Shown: one piece after another, positions 1 to 5,085 of the stretch
Layout: the number at the start of each line of letters is the position of its first letter
Numbering within the stretch: position 1 is the first letter of the stretch
Assembly: GCA_934130215.1 (NCBI GenBank)
Contig: CAKOXR010000044.1
Coordinates: 1-7,227 of the forward strand
Length of the DNA stretch: 7,227 nucleotides
Direction of reading: 5' to 3'
Origin: an uncultured Bacilli bacterium
Lineage (GTDB): Bacteria > Bacillota_I > Bacilli_A > RF39 > UBA660
Notes under the pieces: model-generated
What the model was told of the DNA's origin: nothing
Seen by the model: only the letters and a program-made list of their open reading frames with translations
Database searches by the model: none
Translations under genes and position numbers: made by a program

Positions 1-452
1 AAGTAACTTTAACATCTATATCAGGTAATAATTATGTAACATCATTTAAAATGAATGGAACTACTATAAATGGAAATAAATTTATAATGCCTGATACTGA
101 TGTAACAATAACAGACATTGTTGCACCTACTTGTAAAACAATTGAGTCTGCTCATAATCCATATCCTAATTCACAAGATAATGTTATACTTGGTGAACAT
201 ACATTCGAAGGAGCAAAAAGTTTAACAGTCATACTAGACTATCAAACTGAAGGTACAAGCTATGATTATTTCCTAATATATGACTCTAGCACATCAACAA
301 CAGGTATAAACAATAATAAAAAATATGGAGGAACTACTAGAACACAAGAAACAATAACAATTAACTCTAACTATATTAAAATAACATTTAAAAGTGATAG
401 CAGTGGTAACAACTTTTTTGGCCTAAAAGCTATTATAATACCTAATTATTAA
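1..452 (+). CDS. C-terminal part of a surface-type protein: InlB-like repeat plus CUB-like domain (5' truncated)
   Basis: The reading frame is open to the left edge (first full codon at position 3), so the gene starts outside the window; the ATG at 51 is an internal Met. About 149 residues are visible. Residues 8-40 (GNNYVTSFKMNG, then NGNKFIMPDTDVTI) resemble the end of a Listeria-Bacteroides/InlB-type B-repeat, a small beta domain often arrayed in extracellular proteins. Residues 47-149 look CUB-like: IESAHNPYPN, then LTVILDYQTE, YDYFLIYD, KYGG and ITFKSDSSGNNFFGLKA. This is the ES.H.YPN / F..QTE / YD.L.IYD / F.SD.S pattern of CUB-related beta-sandwiches, which usually bind protein or carbohydrate. 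The protein ends at IIIPNY, with no LPXTG motif, membrane segment or basic tail, so sortase anchoring is not supported. The domain calls are by eye. Secretion is inferred because the N-terminus is missing. Confidence 0.75.
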   Translation, partial: VTLTSISGNNYVTSFKMNGTTINGNKFIMPDTDVTITDIVAPTCKTIESAHNPYPNSQDNVILGEHTFEGAKSLTVILDYQTEGTSYDYFLIYDSSTSTTGINNNKKYGGTTRTQETITINSNYIKITFKSDSSGNNFFGLKAIIIPNY

Positions 453-467
453 TAAAATTAATAATTA
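443..467 (+). repeat. All-A/T inverted repeat overlapping the stop codon of the surface protein gene
   Basis: Two perfect 11-bp arms (443-453 and 457-467) are separated by AAA and overlap the TAA at 450-452. The position suits a transcript-end hairpin, but the stem has no G:C pair and no T-run follows. It is at best a weak terminator or a 3'-end stabilising hairpin, and at this base composition it could be chance. Confidence 0.3.
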
Positions 468-514
468 ACCTAATTATCTATATATCTATAATTCTATAAA
501 ATATTATAAAAGTA

Positions 515-543
515 TTGATTTTTTATAAAAAAAGTATTATTAT
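515..543 (+). promoter_or_regulatory. Candidate SigA promoter for the T-box/aspS transcript
   Basis: TTGATT (515-520) is followed after 17 bp by TATTAT (538-543), close to the TTGACA/TATAAT consensus. Predicted transcription start is near 550, just upstream of the T-box Stem I. The surrounding sequence is so A/T-rich that other -10-like hexamers exist (for example TATAAT at 487-492), so the choice is tentative. Confidence 0.4.
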
Positions 544-549
544 AACAAT

Positions 550-770
550 ATAAATGTTGATTGGAAAAGTATAATTATTATTCATACTAGAAAGTTAATG
601 GTTGATGGAAATTAACATGAATGTAATTTGAAAGACACCATGAGTGCTTAAAGAATTAAGTAGATTAAGCCGGTTAAAACCGTTATATTTATAAAGCGAC
701 TATTTATAGTAATAAAGGTGGTACCGCGGATTAACAGTGATTCGTCCTTTCTAAGGATAACACTGTTTTT
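550..770 (+). promoter_or_regulatory. T-box riboswitch, probable Asp (GAC) specifier, controlling aspS
   Basis: The leader senses uncharged tRNA and lets transcription read through into aspS. Stem I pairs 573-577 with 624-628, ATTCAT (580-585) with ATGAAT (617-622), and GTTAAT (594-599) with ATTAAC (611-616). Its distal loop is GGTTGATGGAA (600-610). The specifier loop shows the loop-E partners AGTA (568-571) and GAA (630-632), then GAC (634-636) followed by A: an Asp codon, matching the downstream enzyme. Two small hairpins follow: CGGT/ACCG (671-682) and ACTA/TAGT (699-710, probably Stem III). The hallmark T-box AGGTGGTACCGCGG is at 716-729. The antiterminator can form from AAAGG (714-718) pairing with CCTTT (746-750), which competes with the terminator stem. 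TGGT (719-722) is the bulge that pairs with the tRNA 3' end. The exact 5' end and base of Stem I are uncertain. Confidence 0.93.
733..770 (+). terminator. T-box intrinsic terminator (attenuator) upstream of aspS
   Basis: AACAGTG (733-739) pairs perfectly with CACTGTT (761-767). An inner stem pairs GTCCTT (744-749) with AAGGAT (753-758, including one G.T pair). A T-run (766-770) follows. The inner strand CCTT is shared with the antiterminator, so the two structures are mutually exclusive, as in standard T-box attenuation. Confidence 0.9.
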
Positions 771-790
771 TATATAAAAGAGGAGGAAAT

Positions 791-2107
791 ATGAAAATTA
801 ATGCAAATGAATTAAAAAATTATGTTGACAAAGAAATAATATTTGAAGGATTTGTAGATGCAATAAGAGATATTAAATGGGTACAATTCGTAATATTAAA
901 AGATAATACCGGAAAAGTACAAATGACAATTGAAAAATCATTAGAAACCAATAAAGAAATGGTTGAACTAGTATCTACATTACCACTAGAAAGTACAGTA
1001 AAAGTAAACTGTAAAGTAGTATTAAATCCAAATGTAAAACTAAACGGAATGGAATTAATACCCACTAAAATAGAAGTAACAAGTAAAAGTGAAAATGAAT
1101 TACCATTTAATTATAAAGATTTAGAAACAGTTAATTTAGATACAAGACTAGATTACCGTTTTATAGACCTAAGAAATGAAAAAAATATGAAAATATTTGA
1201 AATTCAAAGTACAATAGTAAAATACATGAGAGAATATTTATATAATCATAAATTTACAGAAATTCACACACCTAAATTAATAGGCACAGCAAGTGAATCA
1301 GGATCTGAAGTATTTGAAGTAAAATATTTTGATAGAAAAGCATATCTAGCTCAATCACCACAATTCTATAAACAAATGGCAATGGCAAGTGGATTTAATA
1401 GAGTATTTGAAGTAGCACCTTGCTTTAGAGCAGAAAACTCAAATACAAGCAGACATGCAACAGAATTTACAAGCTTTGATGTTGAATTTAGTTATATAAA
1501 TTCATTTGATGATGTTATGAACCTAGAAGCAGAAATGCTTACATATGCACTATCTAAAACAAATGAAGAATGGAAAGAAGACATAAAAAATATATTTAAT
1601 ACAGAAATTAAAGTTCCTACATTACCATTCCCTAAAATGACTTTAAAAGAAGTTTACAAAGAACTTGAAGAAAGATATGGTTATATAGTAGATGAAAGCG
1701 AAAAAACTGATTTAACAACTGAAGCAGAAAAATTAGTTTATAAACTTTCTCAAGATAAATTTGGTCATGAATTTATGTTTATAACTGATTATCCAGCAGA
1801 TAAAAGAGCATTCTATCATATGAGAGATAAAAATGGTATTTTACAAGGATATGATTTAATATGGAAAGGTGTAGAAATAACCACAGGTGCTCAAAGAGAA
1901 CATAGATATGAAGAAATTGTAAAAAATGCAAATGAAAAAGGTCTAGGAGAAGATGTTAAATTTTACTTAGAATTCTTTAAGTATGGATGTCCTCCACATG
2001 GTGGTTTCGCAATAGGTATTGATAGACTAACAATGTTATTACTTAATATATCAAATGTTAAAGAATCAATGTTCTTATTTAGAGGACCAAATAGATTAAA
2101 CCCATAA
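791..2107 (+). CDS. aspS: Aspartyl-tRNA synthetase, archaeal/eukaryal type (class IIb)
   Basis: Charges tRNA-Asp (and, if non-discriminating, tRNA-Asn) with aspartate in the cytoplasm. The 438 residues match the archaeal-type family length; the usual bacterial AspRS is near 590 residues and carries a GAD insertion, absent here. Residues 14-100 form the OB-fold anticodon-binding domain. The class II core follows: motif 1 around 137-164 (ending IHTPKLIGT); the active-site stretch SGSEVFEVKYF (170-180) with AQSPQFYKQ (187-195), which favours AspRS over AsnRS; motif 2 FRAENSNTSRH (212-222); and motif 3 GGFAIGIDRL (404-413). AGGAGG at 781-786, 4 nt before the ATG, fixes the start. The Asp T-box directly upstream supports the specificity and its regulation. 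Archaeal-type AspRS in bacteria is often the non-discriminating partner of GatCAB in tRNA-dependent Asn synthesis; no gat genes lie here, so that role cannot be decided. Thr codons are mostly ACA, unlike htpG. Confidence 0.95.
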   Translation: MKINANELKNYVDKEIIFEGFVDAIRDIKWVQFVILKDNTGKVQMTIEKSLETNKEMVELVSTLPLESTVKVNCKVVLNPNVKLNGMELIPTKIEVTSKSENELPFNYKDLETVNLDTRLDYRFIDLRNEKNMKIFEIQSTIVKYMREYLYNHKFTEIHTPKLIGTASESGSEVFEVKYFDRKAYLAQSPQFYKQMAMASGFNRVFEVAPCFRAENSNTSRHATEFTSFDVEFSYINSFDDVMNLEAEMLTYALSKTNEEWKEDIKNIFNTEIKVPTLPFPKMTLKEVYKELEERYGYIVDESEKTDLTTEAEKLVYKLSQDKFGHEFMFITDYPADKRAFYHMRDKNGILQGYDLIWKGVEITTGAQREHRYEEIVKNANEKGLGEDVKFYLEFFKYGCPPHGGFAIGIDRLTMLLLNISNVKESMFLFRGPNRLNP

Positions 2108-2129
2108 AGATATAGTTTAAAACTATATT
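2105..2129 (+). repeat. Left copy of a direct repeat flanking the toxin-antitoxin module
   Basis: This 25-nt segment starts at the aspS stop codon and contains its terminator hairpin. It matches 3592-3616 at 23 of 25 positions; within 2109-2129 only one base differs (T2116 versus C3603). The match includes the hairpin loop, not just the stem. Confidence 0.7.
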
Positions 2130-2133
2130 TTTT
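2110..2133 (+). terminator. Intrinsic terminator after aspS
   Basis: ATATAGT (2110-2116) pairs with ACTATAT (2122-2128) around a TTAAA loop. Six Ts (2128-2133) follow. It begins three bases after the aspS stop and separates aspS from the toxin-antitoxin promoter. Confidence 0.8.
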
Positions 2134-2160
2134 AATTTACCTTTTAGGTTAATCAAAATA

Positions 2161-2189
2161 TTGACACAACATAAATGATATTGTATAAT
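2161..2189 (+). promoter_or_regulatory. Perfect consensus SigA promoter of the toxin-antitoxin operon
   Basis: TTGACA (2161-2166) and TATAAT (2184-2189) are separated by exactly 17 bp. The predicted start is near 2196, giving a leader of about 20 nt before the toxin ATG. A promoter this strong in a toxin operon implies repression, probably at the overlapping inverted repeat. Confidence 0.88.
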
Positions 2190-2199
2190 TATAGTACAA
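2181..2199 (+). promoter_or_regulatory. Operator-like inverted repeat over the -10 box, candidate HigA binding site
   Basis: TTGTA (2181-2185) and TACAA (2195-2199) are perfect inverted half-sites around 9 bp. The dyad spans the -10 box and start site, where HigA-type antitoxins commonly bind to autorepress. The half-sites are short and A/T-rich, so this is a hypothesis. Confidence 0.45.
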
Positions 2200-2215
2200 C
2201 TTTGGGGGTGGACTA

Positions 2216-2542
2216 ATGAAATTAACTTATAAAACAGATAAATTATATAATTTATGTGAACTAGTATCAAGCAATAAAAGTATTGTAAAACTTTATGGAA
2301 ATCAAGTTGGACAAAAATTGCCTATCAGAATTGAGCAATTGAAAAGTTTTTCTACTTTAAATGATGTTCCTTCATTTTTACCTTTCAGAAGGCATAAATT
2401 AGAGGGTAATTATAAAGACTGTTATGCAATAAATATTACTAGTAAATATAGGTTGATTTTTAAACCACTTAATCCAGAAACAACAGATTTAAACAAAATA
2501 ACAAATATTGAGATATTGGAGGTGTCTAAGCATTATGAGTAA
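2216..2542 (+). CDS. higB: HigB/RelE-superfamily toxin of a type II toxin-antitoxin system
   Basis: A 108-residue basic protein of typical HigB length. The family is a ribosome-dependent mRNA interferase that cuts translated mRNA when its antitoxin is lost; that activity is inferred from the family. Visible signature: an N-terminal helix (LYNLCELV, 10-17), LYG (26-28), an amphipathic helix around LPIRIEQLKSF (35-45), then the catalytic-sheet pattern FRRHKLEGNYKDCYAINI (57-74), KYRLIFKP (77-84) and the C-terminal IEILEVSKHYE (98-108). The basic R58, R59, H60, K77 and R79 are candidate RNA-contacting or catalytic residues. The ribosome site is GGGGGTGG (2204-2211), 4 nt before the ATG and imperfect in the core. 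The gene overlaps the antitoxin start by 8 nt, with toxin first, as is characteristic of higBA loci. Confidence 0.85.
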   Translation: MKLTYKTDKLYNLCELVSSNKSIVKLYGNQVGQKLPIRIEQLKSFSTLNDVPSFLPFRRHKLEGNYKDCYAINITSKYRLIFKPLNPETTDLNKITNIEILEVSKHYE

Positions 2543-3602
2543 GAAAATGTTTGATGAATATATAATCGCACCAGGTGAAACCATTTTGGAAATGTTAGAA
2601 GCTAATAGTATGACACAACTCGATTTAGCATATAAAACAGGTATTAATAAAAAAACTATTAATGAAATTGTAAAAGGTAAGGCACCAATTACTGTTGCAA
2701 CAGCATTAAAACTTGAATATGTTTTTGACATTAAAACCAGTTTTTGGTGTAATTTAGAGAGTAGTTACAGAGAAAAACTTGAAAGAAAAAAAGATTTTGA
2801 ATTTATAATTAATGAAGAAAAATATTTAAATAATATTCCTTACTTAGAAATGTCAAAAAGAAAATGGGATTTTATTGAACCAACTAATGATTCATATGAA
2901 AAAGTTATTAATCTTAGAAAGTTTTTTGCTGTTGCTTCTCTAGAATTTGATACTGAATTAAAAAGAAAGCTTGCTTTTAGAAAAAGTGCAAACAAAAATT
3001 TTTCTTTTGAGTCATTGTATTGCTTCCTTAGATATGGTGAAATACAATCAAATAAAGAAGTATATAATAAGTTTGATATAGATAAATTAAAAAAAGCTTC
3101 TTTAGAAATTAGGAAATTCGCAAATAATAGCTTTCTTTCACAATTTGAAAAAATAAAAAAAATATTATTACAATGTGGTGTATATTTGGTTTACGAAACA
3201 AACTTACCTCATACTTATATTAATGGTGTATCATATAAAATTACTCCTGATAAAGCAATTATCATGATAAGTAATAAAGGTAAAAAAGATGATATACTAT
3301 GGTTTACTTTTTTTCACGAAATTGCCCATTTAATTAAACATAGCAAAAAGGAAGTTTTTATTGATTCAGATAATGATATAAAAAATGATATAGAATATGA
3401 AGCAGATGAATATTCTAGAAATATATTAATTCCTGATAATGAATATGATGATTTTGTTAAAACAACTAAAAAATATACTACTAATGCAATATGTGAATTT
3501 GCAAGAAAAAATAATGTATTACCAGGTGTTGTTGTAGGTAGGTTACAAAAAAACGGAATAATTAAATGGAATCAGTTTAATAATTTAATTATAAGGATAT
3601 AG
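2535..3602 (+). CDS. higA: HigA-type antitoxin fused to an ImmA/IrrE-like zinc metallopeptidase
   Basis: A 355-residue protein with two parts. Residues 8-80 are a HigA-type XRE helix-turn-helix: PGETILEMLEANSMTQLDLA (13-32), TGINKKTINEIVKGKAPIT (35-53), then FDIKTSFWCNLESSYRE (64-80). This part should bind and neutralise the toxin and repress the operon. Residues about 205-340 are an ImmA/IrrE (COG2856-like) peptidase with HEIAH at 261-265 and a downstream acidic ligand in EYEADEYSRNILIP (287-300, probably E289). All zinc-site residues are present, so the domain may be active. Classical HigA is near 100 residues, so this is a long fusion form. I chose the ATG at 2535 rather than 2508 because GGAGGTG (2518-2524) lies upstream and the protein then starts at a typical HigA N-terminus. 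It overlaps higB by 8 nt, suggesting translational coupling. An alternative view is a phage-type regulator. Confidence 0.85.
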   Translation: MSKKMFDEYIIAPGETILEMLEANSMTQLDLAYKTGINKKTINEIVKGKAPITVATALKLEYVFDIKTSFWCNLESSYREKLERKKDFEFIINEEKYLNNIPYLEMSKRKWDFIEPTNDSYEKVINLRKFFAVASLEFDTELKRKLAFRKSANKNFSFESLYCFLRYGEIQSNKEVYNKFDIDKLKKASLEIRKFANNSFLSQFEKIKKILLQCGVYLVYETNLPHTYINGVSYKITPDKAIIMISNKGKKDDILWFTFFHEIAHLIKHSKKEVFIDSDNDIKNDIEYEADEYSRNILIPDNEYDDFVKTTKKYTTNAICEFARKNNVLPGVVVGRLQKNGIIKWNQFNNLIIRI

Positions 3603-3616
3603 CTTAAAACTATATT
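3592..3616 (+). repeat. Right copy of the direct repeat flanking the toxin-antitoxin module
   Basis: It matches 2105-2129 at 23 of 25 positions. The antitoxin stop codon TAG (3600-3602) lies inside this copy, so the last codons of the gene are made by the repeat itself. The repeat also forms the operon's terminator. Confidence 0.7.
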
Positions 3617-3624
3617 CTTTTTTT
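3597..3624 (+). terminator. Intrinsic terminator of the toxin-antitoxin operon
   Basis: ATATAG (3597-3602) pairs with CTATAT (3610-3615) around CTTAAAA. Seven Ts (3618-3624) follow. The stem is short and starts inside the last codons of the antitoxin gene. Confidence 0.7.
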
Positions 3625-3637
3625 AACAAAAATAACT

Positions 3638-3686
3638 AGTTATCGACCATTTTTAACTATTAATACATCAAAAGTGGTCGATAACT
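3638..3686 (+). repeat. Long inverted repeat upstream of the ATPase promoter, candidate operator
   Basis: The arms 3638-3654 and 3670-3686 match over 17 positions with a single mismatch (T3650/G3674). The outer 12 bp (AGTTATCGACCA and its complement) are perfect; the gap is 15 bp. The outer arms are noticeably richer in G/C than the surroundings. The right arm ends on the first base of the -35 box, so a bound protein would touch RNA polymerase. No T-run directly follows, which argues against a terminator. Confidence 0.8.
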
Positions 3687-3714
3687 TGACATTTTTTAAT
3701 GATAAGTATATAAT
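3686..3714 (+). promoter_or_regulatory. Perfect consensus SigA promoter of the ATPase gene
   Basis: TTGACA (3686-3691), a 17-bp spacer and TATAAT (3709-3714). The start is predicted near 3721, only about 9 nt before the ATG at 3730. The mRNA would therefore begin at its own ribosome-binding sequence. Confidence 0.87.
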
Positions 3715-3729
3715 GTATATGGTGATTGT

Positions 3730-4962
3730 ATGGAAGAAAAAATATATATAAGAGAAGAATATTTAAAAAAAATAAGAGGTTTTTATGATGATACAATGAT
3801 AAAAGTTATCACAGGAATAAGAAGATGTGGTAAATCATTTTTGTTAAAAGCTATTATAAAAGAGTTAAAAGAAAAAGGAATAACTGACAAAGACATTATT
3901 TATATTGAATTGGATAAAAAACAATATAAGCACATAAAAAACCCTAATGAACTTGAAGAAACAATTGATGCTTTAATCAAAGATAATGATTTTAAATATT
4001 TATTTATAGATGAAGTCCAAAATGTGCCTGGATTTGAAGAAGTTGTAAATGCTTATAGGGAAGAAGGTAACTTTTCAATATTTTTAACAGGTTCAAATTC
4101 TTATTTATTAAGTGGTGAACTTGTATCAAAATTGACTGGAAGATATATTGAAATAGAAATGTTGCCTCTAAATTTCTACGAGTATGTAGATATGAAAAGA
4201 TTTATTGGTAAAGAAATAGATAATAATATCTACCATGAATTTGAAGATTATATAAGAAATGGTGGATTCCCAGGCTCATTAAAGTATGATTCCTATGATG
4301 ATAAAGTATTATATACAAAAAGTGTAATTGAACAAATATTTGAAAAAGATATAAAAAATCATAGAAAAATAAAAAATAAAGAACTTTTTGATGCAATACA
4401 AAAGTTTGTTGTTAATAATTTTGCTAGCATTATATCAATAGGTAGTATTTATGATTATTTGACAAAGCAAAAAATAGAAATAGATAGAAGAACAATAAAA
4501 AATTATATAGAAATATTAGAAAATGCTAAAATTATTTATCCATGTGAATTATTTGATATGAAGTCGAAAAAAGTACTTAAGGGTGAGAAAAAATATTATT
4601 TAGCAGATTTAAGTATTTACTATGCATTAAATACAGATAATAGAATCAATTATGGACCAGTTTTAGAAAATGTATTGTTTTCTTATTTAAAATATAAAAA
4701 TTATAATTTAAGTGTTGGAAAAGTGAGAAATTTAGAAATTGACTTTATTGCTAGAAAAGGTAGTATGGAGTATTATATTCAAGTTTCGAAAAATATAGAT
4801 GATGAAAATACAAAAAAATATGATTACAGACCATTCTATGAAATAAAAGAAATGTACCCAAGATACTTATTTGTCAGTGATTTGATTTTTCAAGATAATA
4901 TTGATGGAATTAGAAATGTAAATATAGTTGATTTTATATATAATAATGATGATTTAAAATAA
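3730..4962 (+). CDS. AAA_14/DUF4143 family ATP-binding protein of unknown function
   Basis: A 410-residue cytoplasmic ATPase. The N-terminal AAA_14 domain has the family start (IREEYLKKIRGF, then IKVITGIRRCGKS), with Walker A GIRRCGKS at 29-36, Walker B YLFIDEVQ at 90-97, and the sensor-like stretch FLTGSNSYLLSGELVSKLTG at 118-137. Residues about 195-360 form the DUF4143 half: a winged-helix-like segment, then EIDFIARKG (336-344) with YYIQVS (348-353). This resembles a PD-(D/E)XK nuclease core in which the usual lysine is replaced (QVS), so nuclease activity is doubtful. The family is abundant in gut bacteria and archaea, often alone and in accessory regions; its substrate is not established. 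GGTGAT (3721-3726), complementary to the 16S 3' end, precedes the ATG closely. The gene is a single unit between its own promoter and terminator, with an inverted repeat upstream that it might bind itself (inference). Confidence 0.9.
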   Translation: MEEKIYIREEYLKKIRGFYDDTMIKVITGIRRCGKSFLLKAIIKELKEKGITDKDIIYIELDKKQYKHIKNPNELEETIDALIKDNDFKYLFIDEVQNVPGFEEVVNAYREEGNFSIFLTGSNSYLLSGELVSKLTGRYIEIEMLPLNFYEYVDMKRFIGKEIDNNIYHEFEDYIRNGGFPGSLKYDSYDDKVLYTKSVIEQIFEKDIKNHRKIKNKELFDAIQKFVVNNFASIISIGSIYDYLTKQKIEIDRRTIKNYIEILENAKIIYPCELFDMKSKKVLKGEKKYYLADLSIYYALNTDNRINYGPVLENVLFSYLKYKNYNLSVGKVRNLEIDFIARKGSMEYYIQVSKNIDDENTKKYDYRPFYEIKEMYPRYLFVSDLIFQDNIDGIRNVNIVDFIYNNDDLK

Positions 4963-4964
4963 GT

Positions 4965-4999
4965 AAGATGTTATGATGAATTTTTATAACATCTTTTTT
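4965..4999 (+). terminator. Intrinsic terminator after the ATPase gene
   Basis: AAGATGTTAT (4965-4974) pairs perfectly over 10 bp with ATAACATCTT (4986-4995), around an 11-nt loop. A T-run (4994-4999) follows. It starts three bases after the stop codon. Confidence 0.9.
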
Positions 5000-5017
5000 A
5001 TAAAAAATTATTCTTTA

Positions 5018-5044
5018 TTAGCACTCTTTCTTGACAACTGCTAA
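5018..5044 (+). promoter_or_regulatory. CIRCE operator (HrcA site) of htpG
   Basis: TTAGCACTC (5018-5026), a 9-bp spacer and AACTGCTAA (5036-5044). The left half matches the CIRCE consensus at 9 of 9 positions and the right half at 7 of 9, with the exact consensus spacing. HrcA bound here would cover the -35 box and repress htpG until heat or misfolded protein ties up GroE. hrcA itself is not in the window. Confidence 0.88.
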
Positions 5045-5076
5045 TAATAGTGGTATAACTATATTGCAAGAAAGAG
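5024..5076 (+). repeat. 10-bp inverted repeat bracketing the htpG promoter
   Basis: CTCTTTCTTG (5024-5033) and CAAGAAAGAG (5067-5076) are perfect complements. The left arm overlaps the CIRCE left half and the -35 box; the right arm leads into the ribosome site. The left arm lies upstream of the predicted start (about 5066), so this would act as DNA rather than as an mRNA hairpin. Confidence 0.55.
5031..5059 (+). promoter_or_regulatory. SigA promoter of htpG with extended -10
   Basis: TTGACA (5031-5036), a 17-bp spacer and TATAAC (5054-5059), preceded by TGG at 5051-5053 (extended -10). The -35 box lies inside the CIRCE element. The start is predicted near 5066, giving a leader of about 20 nt. 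Confidence 0.88.
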
Positions 5077-5085
5077 AGTGATAAT

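Noticed and set aside
508..538. Nine-base direct repeat AAAAGTATT (508-516 and 530-538)
   Set aside because: Short, A/T-rich and single; expected by chance at this base composition.
630..632. GAA as a Glu specifier codon in the T-box
   Set aside because: This triplet is the usual loop-E partner of AGTA (568-571). The codon position next to the following A is GAC at 634-636, matching AspRS.
820..1065. Open frame on the - strand inside aspS
   Set aside because: Antisense shadow of a clearly conserved gene; low-complexity Ser/Thr/Ile-rich translation, no promoter or ribosome site seen.
791..2107. Assignment as asparaginyl-tRNA synthetase
   Set aside because: The active-site stretch SGSEVFEVKYF with AQSPQFYKQ and the FRAENSNTSRH motif are of AspRS type, and the T-box specifier reads GAC.
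2508..2534. Earlier in-frame ATG at 2508 as the antitoxin start
   Set aside because: It lies deep in the toxin gene, has no ribosome site, and adds MRYWRCLSI, which does not fit a HigA N-terminus. GGAGGTG at 2518-2524 serves the ATG at 2535.
2079..2731. Two open frames on the - strand (2079-2270 and 2489-2731)
   Set aside because: They overlap terminators, the toxin promoter and the higBA junction. Their translations are Ile/Leu/Tyr-rich, as expected from A/T-rich antisense DNA.
3638..3691. The 17-bp inverted repeat as a terminator for the toxin-antitoxin operon
   Set aside because: The T-run starts about six bases after the stem (3692-3697) and is interrupted by TTGACA. A better-placed hairpin with seven Ts exists at 3597-3624.
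4202..4396. Open frame on the - strand inside the ATPase gene
   Set aside because: A His/Tyr/Phe/Leu-rich shadow translation of a conserved ATPase; no supporting signals.
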